This document shows positions 25,683 through 33,720 of a DNA stretch of 64,000 nucleotides, piece by piece; within the stretch, counting starts at the first letter, position 1, and every line of letters starts with the position of its first letter. Made by a program: the position numbers and the translations under genes. Source of the stretch: an uncultured Dorea sp. Its GTDB lineage: Bacteria; Bacillota; Clostridia; Lachnospirales; Lachnospiraceae. The stretch lies in assembly GCA_910586965.1 (NCBI GenBank), contig CAJUMF010000004.1:1-64000 (forward strand). The letters are read 5' to 3'. The notes beneath the pieces are model-generated. The model made no database searches. It had not been told where the DNA came from and saw nothing but the letters and a program-made list of their open reading frames with translations.

Positions 25683-26960
25683 ATGAAAAGAAATAGACAG
25701 ATACAGTTATATATGGTTTTGGCAGTTCTTATGATAGCACAGATATTTGTGATGTTGTTTGATGGTTATGGGATCTCCGGACGAAAAGACGGGAAGCAGG
25801 ATGAACCGGTAAAAGAAGCATCGCAGGATATCATAAGCGAGCCGAGAGAACTTTATGCCCGTTCGGCGGTACTTATGGATGCTGACAGCGGGCGTATTTT
25901 ATTTGGGAAAGAAGAGAAGAAGGTACGCCCAATGGCCAGTACCACGAAGATTATGACTTGTATTCTTACTTTAGAAAATATGACCGAGAATCAGAAGGCG
26001 AAAGTTTCTGACAATGCTGCCAGGCAGCCCAAGGTCCGGCTTGGCGTTAAAAGCGGCGAGGAATATTATATGAAAGACATTTTACATTCCCTGATGCTCG
26101 AATCTCATAATGACAGTGCAGTACTCCTGGCAGAAGAGATTGGGGGTTCCGTGGAAGGATTTGCGGCTATGATGAATAAAAAAGCAAAGGAGCTGGGATG
26201 TTCAGATACTCATTTTGTTACGCCTAACGGTCTTGACGGAGAGGATGACGGCGGGGCACATGGAACAACGGCGGCAGACTTAGCCCGCATTATGAAATAC
26301 TGTATTACGGAGTCGCCCAAAAAGGAAGAGTTTCTTAAAGTCACAAGAGCAAAGAGCTATGATTTTACTTCTATAGATGGAAAGCGAAAATTTAGCTGTA
26401 ATAATCACAATGCGTTTTTGACGATGATGGAGGGGGCACTCTCTGGTAAGACCGGATTTACGGCAAAAGCGGGATATTGCTATGTAGGTGCATTGAAAAG
26501 GGATGAGAGGACATTTATTGTGGCACTTTTGGCATGTGGCTGGCCCAATAATAAGAGTTATAAGTGGAAGGATACGAGAAAACTTATGGAGTATGCTCTT
26601 GATAATTATGAATACCGGGATGTCTGGCAAAAATTGCCTGAGACAGAGATTGCAGTGAGAGGCGGTGTTGACAAGAAGGATGACTTTCATATGGACAGTG
26701 AGGTGCCGATAGGGATTTCTGCCGGGGATGCACAGGAAAGTCTTAAAGTGCTTCTTAGAAAAGATGAAGAGGTATCTGTAAAGAAGGAGCAGAAGAAGAC
26801 TTTAAAAGCACCTGTAAAAAAAGGTGACATAGCGGGAAAGGTGACTTACATACTTTTTGGGAAGGAATTAAAAAGCTATGATATCGTCGCGCTTGATTCC
26901 GTAAAAAAGAGAGATGCAGGGTGGTGCTTTGACAAAGCATTGCAGTTGCTTCTTCTGTAG
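25683..26960 (+). CDS. D-alanyl-D-alanine carboxypeptidase (S11, DacF-like)
   Basis: The 425-residue penicillin-binding protein 5-type enzyme trims the terminal D-Ala of peptidoglycan stems. An N-terminal signal/anchor (residues ~8-24) precedes the serine peptidase domain with SxxK in ASTTKIMT, SxN in ESHNDSAVLL and KTG in LSGKTGFT. A C-terminal PBP5-like beta domain follows and ends in a hydrophobic segment. An in-frame ATG at 25605 would add 26 unconserved residues; neither start has a good ribosome-binding site. The shorter start puts the signal at the N-terminus and is preferred. Confidence 0.88.
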   Translation: MKRNRQIQLYMVLAVLMIAQIFVMLFDGYGISGRKDGKQDEPVKEASQDIISEPRELYARSAVLMDADSGRILFGKEEKKVRPMASTTKIMTCILTLENMTENQKAKVSDNAARQPKVRLGVKSGEEYYMKDILHSLMLESHNDSAVLLAEEIGGSVEGFAAMMNKKAKELGCSDTHFVTPNGLDGEDDGGAHGTTAADLARIMKYCITESPKKEEFLKVTRAKSYDFTSIDGKRKFSCNNHNAFLTMMEGALSGKTGFTAKAGYCYVGALKRDERTFIVALLACGWPNNKSYKWKDTRKLMEYALDNYEYRDVWQKLPETEIAVRGGVDKKDDFHMDSEVPIGISAGDAQESLKVLLRKDEEVSVKKEQKKTLKAPVKKGDIAGKVTYILFGKELKSYDIVALDSVKKRDAGWCFDKALQLLLL

Positions 26961-26990
26961 AGTAAGATTATTAAGATTATATTAAAACAG

Positions 26991-27051
26991 TTGACGGAAA
27001 ATGGAATATGGCATAGAATAAGTGTACTAGTAATGTTAGTACACTTATTCT
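26991..27051 (+). promoter_or_regulatory. GntR-ABC operon promoter with large palindromic operator
   Basis: TTGACG (26991-26996) and TAGAAT (27014-27019) are 17 bases apart. A perfect palindrome with 15-base arms, AGAATAAGTGTACTA, and a 7-base centre (27015-27051) begins within the -10 box. The core GTGTACTA-N7-TAGTACAC has the form expected for a YtrA-type GntR dimer site. Autorepression by the first gene is the natural reading. Confidence 0.8.
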
Positions 27052-27079
27052 ATAATTACATTGTGAAAGAAGGGACGCT

Positions 27080-27451
27080 ATGATTCTTATTGATTACAGT
27101 GATAAACGTCCGATTTATGAACAGATTGCAGCGCGCTTTGAGGCACTCATTGTAAGTGGTGTAATGGAAGCAGATGAGAAACTGCCTTCGGTTCGGACCC
27201 TGGCCGTCGAGTTATCGATCAATCCAAATACGATACAGAGGGCTTATATGGAGCTTGAGAAGGATGGATTTATCTATACGGTGAAAGGAAAGGGGAATTT
27301 TGTGAAAAGGGATGAAGAACTGATGGGCAGGCAGAAAGAGAAGCTGCTTAAGGGGCTTGAGGAGCAGGCGTTCGCCTGTGTTCAGCAGGGTGTTAAAAAG
27401 CAGGAGATTCTTAACTGCATTGAGAAAGTGACAGGGGAGGTTATGGCATGA
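27080..27451 (+). CDS. GntR-family regulator, YtrA subfamily
   Basis: The 123-residue repressor has the GntR winged helix (PIYEQIAARFEALIVSG, LPSVRTLAVELSINPNTIQR, AYMELEKDGFI) and only a short C-terminal dimerisation helix, which defines the YtrA class. Such proteins control adjacent ABC transporter genes that respond to cell-envelope stress. Its start overlaps nothing, but its stop overlaps the ABC ATPase start by four bases. Confidence 0.9.
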   Translation: MILIDYSDKRPIYEQIAARFEALIVSGVMEADEKLPSVRTLAVELSINPNTIQRAYMELEKDGFIYTVKGKGNFVKRDEELMGRQKEKLLKGLEEQAFACVQQGVKKQEILNCIEKVTGEVMA

Positions 27452-28347
27452 TAGAGATAAAGCAAGTCAGTAAGTCATTTGAAAAGATTGAGGCCGTTAA
27501 GGATATTGATCTTAAAATCCGCTCCCAATATATATTTGGGATGCTCGGGACGAATGGCGCAGGGAAGAGTACGCTGCTTCGGATGATGGCGGGGATTCTT
27601 AAGCCTGGACAGGGAGAGATTCTCATTGACGGCCAGAGTGTATGGGATAATCCGGAGGTAAAAAAATGTTGCTTTTACATCTCGGACGAGCAGTTTTTCT
27701 TCCCCAATGCAACAGCAAAAGATATGGCGACTTTTTATGGGAGATATTATTTGAAGTTTGATTATTCGAGGTTTGAAGAACTTTTGCATAAATTTGGCCT
27801 GGATGATACCAGAAAGATACAGACTTATTCGAAAGGTATGAAAAAACAGCTCTCTATTCTGATCGGACTTTGCGCGAATGTGTCATATCTGTTTTGCGAT
27901 GAGACTTTTGACGGCTTGGATCCGGTGATGCGTCAGGGTATTAAAAGTATTTTTGCAAAAGAGATTGACGAGAGGGAATTGACGCCGATCATTGCATCCC
28001 ATAATCTCCGGGAGCTGGAGGATATCTGTGACCATATCGGCCTTCTTCACAAGGGAGGCGTGCTTTTGTCAAAAGAGCTGGCAGATCTGAAGTGCAATAT
28101 GCATAAAGTACAGTGTGTGTTTCCGGAGGATGTGCAGGTTCCGCTTTATAAAATGTTCCATATCCTGCAGTTAAAGCAGAAAGGGCGACTTTTGTCTATG
28201 ACGGTCAGGGAAAGTGAGGAAGAGATTTCAAGTAAGATGGAAGACTTAAATCCGGTTTATTATGAAATCTTACCGCTGTCTCTGGAAGAAATCTTTATCA
28301 GCGAAACGGAGGTGGTCGGATATGACATCAAAACGCTCATTTATTAA
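27448..28347 (+). CDS. ABC transporter ATP-binding protein (YtrB-like)
   Basis: The 299-residue ATPase has Walker A GTNGAGKSTLL at ~36-46, a signature-like segment YSKGMKKQLSIL, Walker B YLFCDETFDGLD and a switch His in ASHNLREL. The C-terminal ~80 residues are a subfamily-specific domain. It overlaps the regulator gene and the permease start. Since the permease gene is interrupted downstream, the transporter is probably inactive here. Confidence 0.9.
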   Translation: MIEIKQVSKSFEKIEAVKDIDLKIRSQYIFGMLGTNGAGKSTLLRMMAGILKPGQGEILIDGQSVWDNPEVKKCCFYISDEQFFFPNATAKDMATFYGRYYLKFDYSRFEELLHKFGLDDTRKIQTYSKGMKKQLSILIGLCANVSYLFCDETFDGLDPVMRQGIKSIFAKEIDERELTPIIASHNLRELEDICDHIGLLHKGGVLLSKELADLKCNMHKVQCVFPEDVQVPLYKMFHILQLKQKGRLLSMTVRESEEEISSKMEDLNPVYYEILPLSLEEIFISETEVVGYDIKTLIY

Positions 28348-29029
28348 CTTAAGGCGGGAAAATATCAAGCATCGGATCGGGATGATTTTTATTACCTTCT
28401 TCTTTTTCTTTCTGTCTATGCTGGCATTTCTGATGTCTGTACAGAATATATGCGGCAGAGATATTAAGACGGAAGAGATCATAAAAGGGATTACAGCCCT
28501 TTCGCGGCCAGAGATGGGGATGGGGCTATTATCCATGGGAGCGGCGGTGCTGCTTGCGATCAGTAGCTTTCGGTATCTTCATTCCAAGACGGAGGTGGAC
28601 CTTTACCATTCGCTGCCTATAAAAAGGCGGGAGATTTTGTATATCATGCTGACGAATGATATCGTACTTTTTGTGATGCCGCTTGCCATTATCACTGTAT
28701 TTCGATGTGCGGTCACGGCGACGGTGGGATATTTAAGCAGGGGCTTCCTTGCGGGCAGTTTTTGGTCAGTACTTTGCTATACAGCCATATTCGCAGTTAC
28801 TTATCTTACGATGTCCCTGGCGATGTTGATGACGGGAAATACCTTTATTGGACTTTTGGGCTTTTGTGTATTTGCGGGATATTCCCCGGTGGTACTCTGT
28901 CTTTTGTATCCTGCTCTGGCATCTACATTTTTTATTACCTATTGCGATACGGGGACAAACTTGGAGATTTACAGTTATTTTTCCCCGGTCTCTTTGGCGA
29001 ACCTTTTATTGTCCGGATTTAACGTCTGA
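28322..29029 (+). pseudogene. ABC transporter permease, N-terminal fragment (interrupted)
   Basis: 235 codons remain of a multi-span permease. Membrane segments are visible from ~20 onwards, and FRYLHSKTEVDLYHSLPIKR is the conserved cytosolic loop of this class. The frame ends at a TGA two codons after LLLSGF, exactly where foreign DNA begins. The remaining ~448 codons are found in the same reading frame about 8 kb downstream, starting at VWKWEEHIVHF. The start is the ATG after ACGGAGG inside the ATPase gene. Together the halves would make a protein of ~680 residues. Confidence 0.88.
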
Positions 29030-29064
29030 TACAATTTCCTGTTGGGAAAACGCTGTAATTTATG

Positions 29065-29092
29065 GGAGTTATCGCTTGCGGGCGGTAACTCC
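29065..29092. terminator. Hairpin inside the element's left end
   Basis: GGAGTTA and TAACTCC enclose a 14-base loop and are followed by TTTT on the plus strand. It would stop transcription entering from the permease gene. Between the permease fragment and the integrase stop no gene was seen. Confidence 0.55.
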
Positions 29093-29104
29093 TTTTGGCG
29101 TTTA

Positions 29105-29125
29105 ACCCCTACCTTACCCCTACCC
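29105..29125. repeat. Left-end tandem repeats (likely integrase arm sites)
   Basis: ACCCCTACC and ACCCCTACCC are spaced 11 bases apart. The same arrangement occurs at the right end in direct orientation, as expected for arm-type binding sites of a tyrosine integrase. Confidence 0.6.
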
Positions 29126-29136
29126 GATATTTTTAC

Positions 29137-30294
29137 TCAATAATTTACTGCGCTATCCAGTTTTAAAATTTCATTCTGTTTCAAGTCGTCCAATACGTGC
29201 GTATAGGTGTCGGCTGTTTCCTTTATGGTCGCATGACCTAAGAATTTCTGCATGACCCGTACATCTACGTTATTTTCTGCCCCTCTGGTAGTGAATGTAT
29301 GACGGAGACAATGAGGGTGGAAGTTGCTGACGCCGATTTTCGCACAGATAGAATAACAGGTGCGCCGCATATTGGTCGGGTCAAGCGGTCTGCCTAACTG
29401 GGTACAGAAAACAAGGTCGTTATCCTCGTAGGCGGTACTGGCTTTTTCCTTGTTTTTCTCCTGTTGCTCCCAGACGTCAGCAAGCACCTTGATAGCCGTT
29501 TCGTTGAGGGGGATTATCCGCTCACTGGTCGGCGTTTTCGGTGTACCAAACTCCAAGTGCCAATGTTCCTCTGGATTGTCTGGGTCTTTTACCTTGCGGA
29601 GTATTCTTTTAATGTGCAACTGGTTCTGCTCAAAGTCTATGTCCTGCCATTTCAGCCCTAACAACTCTCCAAGCCGCATACCTGTGCAGAGGTCGAAAAT
29701 ATAGACAACTCCCATATAAGTCACTTTCGCCTGTTCTACAAAGGCGTTCTGCTGTTCCTGTGTTAAGACGGTGATTTGCGGCTTTGTTGTCTTTGGGAGT
29801 TTTACCCTGTTAGCGACATTTCGGACAATCAAGCCATCGTCTACCGCCGTTTCTAAGGCGTTGCTTAACAGCTTAAAAACATCTATCACTGTAGAGGGTG
29901 CTAATCCTTTATCAGATAAGCTGTTGACAAATTTCTGAATGATGTCCTGTCGTAATGCCTTCAACTTATAGTGACCGATAGCTGGCTTAATGTGATTTTT
30001 TACCTTTACCGTATAATTGATATAGGTAGTAGGCTTTACATACCGCTTTTTGTATTCAAGCATATAATAGTCAAGCCATTCGGCAAGGGTCATTTCTGTA
30101 GGATTGGTGATAATGCCTTTTTGCAGATTATTCAGCAAATCGGTCATTTTATTATGCACTTCCTGTCGAGTCTTTCCGTACAGGGATTTACGCTGTTGTT
30201 TTCCGTCTGCTGATATGCCGATTGTTACACGGGCTTCCCATGTGCCATCTTTCCGCTTGCGGATAGAGCCTTCATTTTGTCCTCGTTTTGCCAT
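29137..30294 (-). CDS. int: Tyrosine site-specific integrase
   Basis: The 385-residue recombinase has an N-terminal arm-binding region (GSIRKRKDGTWEARVTIG), a SAM-like core-binding domain (LAEWLDYYMLEYKKRYVKPT) and the catalytic domain. Active-site residues are the Arg in CTGMRLGELLGLKW, HCLRHTFTTRG (HxxR), the His in FLGHATIKETADTY and the nucleophile Tyr in TADTYTHVLDD. It belongs with Tn916/phage-type integrases of Firmicutes. It lies at the left end of the element, four bases from the repressor stop, and probably shares its transcript. Confidence 0.94.
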   Translation of the reverse strand: MAKRGQNEGSIRKRKDGTWEARVTIGISADGKQQRKSLYGKTRQEVHNKMTDLLNNLQKGIITNPTEMTLAEWLDYYMLEYKKRYVKPTTYINYTVKVKNHIKPAIGHYKLKALRQDIIQKFVNSLSDKGLAPSTVIDVFKLLSNALETAVDDGLIVRNVANRVKLPKTTKPQITVLTQEQQNAFVEQAKVTYMGVVYIFDLCTGMRLGELLGLKWQDIDFEQNQLHIKRILRKVKDPDNPEEHWHLEFGTPKTPTSERIIPLNETAIKVLADVWEQQEKNKEKASTAYEDNDLVFCTQLGRPLDPTNMRRTCYSICAKIGVSNFHPHCLRHTFTTRGAENNVDVRVMQKFLGHATIKETADTYTHVLDDLKQNEILKLDSAVNY

Positions 30295-30297
30295 AGA

Positions 30298-30888
30298 TTA
30301 TTCATCCCCTTTACATTGTTCAATCATTTCATTACTGGACAAATCCAATTCGTTTAATTCATTTCTCAAAGAGAGCATCATAGAAAAACGCTTTTTTCTA
30401 TATTCTGCGGCAAGTTCTTCTGAATAGTTTCCCTCTGTTTGCTTTTCTTGTGCTTCAAGGCAATAACCAGCCAATTCGATAAGGGTATTAAAGAAAGTAA
30501 CCGCAGAAAAATGTAGGTGTGCATTGGTGTTAAAGTCTTTGCCTAACCATTGGGCTGTGCCGACAAATGTATCAAGCCACACATTTCTAATTGGTTCTGG
30601 AATGGGATACAATGCTTTAGTCAATATGGAAAGGCTTTTGTCAAATTCTGCATTGGATTCATAATTCCTATGTTCTGTCAGTCCTAACAAGTAATCTACA
30701 CTGCAATCAAGACAATTAGCCATTCTTTTTAGAACCTCAACATCAGGGCAGTGTTTTCCGCTTTCGTAATTGCTCATGGACTGTCTTACAATTCCTATCT
30801 TATCCGCAAATTGTCCTTGCTTGATATTGTTTTGTTCCCTAAGAGCCTTTAGACGGCTTCCAAATTCTGTAAATTTATATTCTTCCAT
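30298..30888 (-). CDS. XRE-family repressor of the element
   Basis: The 196-residue protein starts with a lambda-repressor-like helix-turn-helix (FGSRLKALREQNNIKQGQFA, VRQSMSNYESGKHCPDVEVL, DCSVDYLLGL). The C-terminal ~120 residues are helical and unfamiliar. No LexA-type Ser-Lys protease is visible, so SOS self-cleavage is not expected. Its promoter is divergent from that of the excisionase-like gene, giving a two-promoter switch typical of integrative elements. Confidence 0.85.
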   Translation of the reverse strand: MEEYKFTEFGSRLKALREQNNIKQGQFADKIGIVRQSMSNYESGKHCPDVEVLKRMANCLDCSVDYLLGLTEHRNYESNAEFDKSLSILTKALYPIPEPIRNVWLDTFVGTAQWLGKDFNTNAHLHFSAVTFFNTLIELAGYCLEAQEKQTEGNYSEELAAEYRKKRFSMMLSLRNELNELDLSSNEMIEQCKGDE

Positions 30889-30912
30889 AATGCCAAAACC
30901 TCCTTGAACCTT

Positions 30913-30941
30913 ATTATAAACCGAACCAGAGAAAAAGTAAA
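30913..30941 (-). promoter_or_regulatory. Leftward promoter for repressor-integrase
   Basis: On the minus strand TTTACT and TATAAT are 17 bases apart, just upstream of the repressor start. Confidence 0.7.
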
Positions 30942-30986
30942 GAGATTTTTATAAAAACTGCTATATAAAATTTTAGTTAAAAAGTC

Positions 30987-31015
30987 TTGACAATCAATGC
31001 TGAATGGTGTAATAT
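30987..31015 (+). promoter_or_regulatory. Rightward promoter for the excisionase-like gene
   Basis: TTGACA and TAATAT are separated by 17 bases. The leader to the first gene is ~160 bases and contains a strong AGGAGG followed by a four-codon frame (GTG AAC AGC AGA stop, ~31056-31070). It lies face to face with the repressor promoter. Confidence 0.75.
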
Positions 31016-31182
31016 AATGGACATAACAGGCAATGAGCAGATTTTAGTGCAGGAGGTGAACAGCAGATAATACAATTACATTGAATATCCTGCGTTAAAA
31101 TGCAGACCCCATATAAAATACTTTGGATTTTCCAAATACAAGGAAACGGCTATAAAAATATAATGAACAGGAGGATTTAGCT

Positions 31183-31422
31183 ATGGACATCAATGTGTAT
31201 AGTTCATGGGAAACACTTCCTCTGATACTGCAAGCGAAAGATGTTCAGACAATTTTGGGGATTTCCAAAGGAAAGACATACGAGCTTATGAACTCCGCAG
31301 ATTTTCCTACAATTCATCTGAATAAGCGTATGGTAGTGTCAAAGGACAAATTTTGTGAATGGTTGAACCAGGATAACAGGAAAATCAAAAGGAGGGCTAT
31401 TTATGTATCAAGAAAAGGCTGA
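31183..31422 (+). CDS. Excisionase-like helix-turn-helix protein
   Basis: The 79-residue protein has the MerR/AlpA-type winged helix of excisionases: LQAKDVQTILGISKGKTYEL, then DFPTIHLNKRMVVSKDKFCE, then a basic C-terminus. Such proteins bend DNA to favour excision and often activate other element genes. A GGAGG precedes the start. It overlaps the following gene by 20 bases. Confidence 0.82.
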   Translation: MDINVYSSWETLPLILQAKDVQTILGISKGKTYELMNSADFPTIHLNKRMVVSKDKFCEWLNQDNRKIKRRAIYVSRKG

Positions 31423-32002
31423 AACAAAGAATTATAAAGAAAGTTTTAGGGCTGCGTTTGGTGGCTCATGTATGGATAGGAACACAGGTAATATGGTAGT
31501 TTTTCAAGGATTTCGTGAAGAAGGGAGAGAATTAGTGGAAGCTATATGTGTATCAGATGTCTTAAAAGAACGAACAATTCAGGGGCAGAAAGTGCAACAA
31601 TTTCTTGATGAAGTTCGGTCTATACTCAAGGATTGCACTTATCAATATTTGTTTCCAAGCCCAGAGCAGAGGGAACAGAATATAAAGTTGTCATGTGAAA
31701 TCCGAAGAAATGACGATAAAATTGGTTACGTGGAGGATATGGATTATTTACTGGACTGTGAATATATTTACAAACTGATTTTTGGACTTCCTATTGAATC
31801 AGACTCTGGTATGAACCTTATTTTCTTCATACCAAATGAACTTGCATATTATTCGGAGTTATTCCAGTTGGGAGTATTGAAGCCTTATGAAAAAAACTCC
31901 CAAGAACCGTTCTGTAGAATGGAAGAAGCTGGAAAAGTGTATATTCGTATTTCAAATGCTCTTATCAATCTTGATATTTCTTGTATTTCAAATACTCTGT
32001 AA
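31403..32002 (+). CDS. Element protein of unknown function
   Basis: The 199-residue protein is not recognised. It is soluble and acidic, with mixed helix and strand; the N-terminal part (SFRAAFGGSCMDRNTGNMVV) is followed by a long charged region and a C-terminal IRISNALINLDISC. It overlaps the excisionase-like gene, with an internal AAGGAGGG as ribosome-binding site, so the two are co-expressed when the rightward promoter is active. Confidence 0.6.
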   Translation: MYQEKAETKNYKESFRAAFGGSCMDRNTGNMVVFQGFREEGRELVEAICVSDVLKERTIQGQKVQQFLDEVRSILKDCTYQYLFPSPEQREQNIKLSCEIRRNDDKIGYVEDMDYLLDCEYIYKLIFGLPIESDSGMNLIFFIPNELAYYSELFQLGVLKPYEKNSQEPFCRMEEAGKVYIRISNALINLDISCISNTL

Positions 32003-32049
32003 GTAAAGCTATACGCCCCAGAAACTTATATAGTCTCTGGGGCTGTTAT

Positions 32050-32328
32050 TTAACCCTTTTTCAAAATTCCCTCATCAATCAATTCCGATACTCTCAAACA
32101 TTCCTCCTGTGGGTCATAGACATAATGACCGAATGGGGAATCTGGCTTTATATCCTTCCACATACACTCAACGCCTTGCCCTTGCAGAGAGCCGAATAAA
32201 TAAGGGCATTTGTCGCAATCCTTATATTCTGGGGCTATTTTCCGTACTCTGTTTTGGCGTTTACAGAAAACTTTTCCGCTTTTTGTTGCATAGTTAAAAT
32301 GATTCACATTTTCCAGATTAACAGACAT
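32050..32328 (-). CDS. Small four-cysteine protein (possible zinc ribbon)
   Basis: The 92-residue protein carries cysteines in KVFCKRQN, KDCDKCPYLFG and VECMW, which could make a zinc site. No family was recognised. It is the last gene of a leftward run of five (Nmad3, two small proteins, lipoprotein, this one), all spaced by only a few bases, so it is likely part of the same transcript. Confidence 0.55.
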   Translation of the reverse strand: MSVNLENVNHFNYATKSGKVFCKRQNRVRKIAPEYKDCDKCPYLFGSLQGQGVECMWKDIKPDSPFGHYVYDPQEECLRVSELIDEGILKKG

Positions 32329-32330
32329 TT

Positions 32331-33185
32331 TTATTCCCCCTCTCCGTCAGTACCTATATCGGGCAGTTGAATGTAAGTGCCGTCATATCTCCAAGATTCT
32401 GTAGAAGTGATGATTAGTTCATTATCTTGAATAATGGCAGATGTGTATACTCTGTCCTCAAATTCCCAGTTGATAAACTCCCAACCTGTATCTGCTCCGT
32501 TTCTGTCAAGGACAAAGGTTTCTGCTTCTGGCTCAAAAGACAATATCAATGAGCCGTTCTGTGTTTCCACACTTACAAAAGTGTCTGTTTCAAAGCACTG
32601 GTATCTTCCATAGGTGGTATAATTACCGTCCGTATAGAAGTCATCAGGCTGTTCTTCCTGTGTACCCTCTGATTGTTCTGTGTTCTGCCCTATTTCCTTT
32701 TCTGTTTCATGCTGTAAAACTTGGTCATACACTCCCGAAACGATAGGAGAACCACCGTATTTAGAATCAGTGTAAATAACACACTGGTCAACATCTGGGT
32801 TATATAATAGTATTGTGTTCGTATCTGATTCTACTTGAAACTGAACGTGGTTATCATCATAGGCGGTGTAATTATCAATCGTATTTGGTATTATTCCAAT
32901 ACATAACTCCATAGACAAATCACCGTTGGGTATGCCGCTTACCACCATAAAAAGACGGTTTTCTATTTCCTCTAGCCAAAAGTACATTCCTGTTCCCGCT
33001 GTTTGCTCTCTATACAGCTTATTTTTCCACCAGTTATCAGGTATGGTTATCTCTTTGTTTTCTGGTATAGGTGTTTCTGTTACTTGCACTTCCTCAGTTG
33101 ATATTACATCAGTTGCCTGAGTATTCCCACAACCTGAAAGAAGTGTTATTACCAATAAGGCTACAACAATAAATCTATGTTTCAT
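32331..33185 (-). CDS. Element-encoded lipoprotein
   Basis: The 284-residue protein has a signal with a clear lipobox (LLSGC, Cys19), then a Thr/Glu-rich linker (TDVISTEEVQVTETPIPENK). Two similar globular regions follow, separated by a Glu/Gln-rich stretch around residue 170. It would be tethered to the outer face of the membrane. A role in surface exclusion or immunity is possible for a mobile element but is speculation. Confidence 0.65.
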   Translation of the reverse strand: MKHRFIVVALLVITLLSGCGNTQATDVISTEEVQVTETPIPENKEITIPDNWWKNKLYREQTAGTGMYFWLEEIENRLFMVVSGIPNGDLSMELCIGIIPNTIDNYTAYDDNHVQFQVESDTNTILLYNPDVDQCVIYTDSKYGGSPIVSGVYDQVLQHETEKEIGQNTEQSEGTQEEQPDDFYTDGNYTTYGRYQCFETDTFVSVETQNGSLILSFEPEAETFVLDRNGADTGWEFINWEFEDRVYTSAIIQDNELIITSTESWRYDGTYIQLPDIGTDGEGE

Positions 33186-33189
33186 TCTC

Positions 33190-33456
33190 TTATCTCCTGT
33201 GTTCTCTTACAATTTCCCTGTTATGCTGAATGGTTTTGATAGCTTCTTTGATGAACTGCTCCGTTCGCTGTTTCCCATAATACTGGTAAGGGTCTACAGC
33301 TTTTTCTGTTTTTTCGTCCATCCACGGATTGACGACACAATAACCTTTATATGTAAACTTCACCATATTAACCGTAGCCGTTCCAGAATTATCATGCCAC
33401 ATAGCGTCCAACTGCTGCCACGCAAATTCTTTGACTTGCTCAATCGTTATTTCCAT
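33190..33456 (-). CDS. Small element protein of unknown function
   Basis: The 88-residue basic/amphipathic protein (ITIEQVKEFAWQQLDAMW, then FTYKGYCVVNPWMDEKTEKA) is not recognised. It sits 4 bases upstream of the lipoprotein gene on the same strand and 15 bases downstream of the acidic protein gene. Confidence 0.55.
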   Translation of the reverse strand: MEITIEQVKEFAWQQLDAMWHDNSGTATVNMVKFTYKGYCVVNPWMDEKTEKAVDPYQYYGKQRTEQFIKEAIKTIQHNREIVREHRR

Positions 33457-33471
33457 AGCTGCTCCCCCGAT

Positions 33472-33654
33472 TTAATCATCTTCTTCATAATACTCCAAAT
33501 CATCAAAATATCCGCCCTCGGCATCATCTTCAATCAATTCTTCCTCTGTCACTTCCGATATATTTTCCAGAGCCTTATTCATTTCAAGGGCTAATTCCTC
33601 AACCGATTTCTGGGTGAGGGGAAAATTCTCTTTCTGTTCAATGAATCTCTCCAT
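33472..33654 (-). CDS. Small, strongly acidic protein
   Basis: The 60-residue protein has a helical first half (LTQKSVEELALEMNKALENI) and a C-terminus almost entirely acidic and aromatic (EEELIEDDAEGGYF, then DDLEYYEEDD). The start at the second in-frame ATG is favoured by an upstream AGGGA; an ATG 15 bases earlier is possible. Small acidic proteins on mobile elements sometimes mimic DNA, but nothing here proves that. Confidence 0.5.
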   Translation of the reverse strand: MERFIEQKENFPLTQKSVEELALEMNKALENISEVTEEELIEDDAEGGYFDDLEYYEEDD

Positions 33655-33720
33655 GTTGTTATCCCTCATTTCTTTGTCAATAAATGCCGCTTAGGATAAA
33701 TCAGAATATAGCGTCCATGC

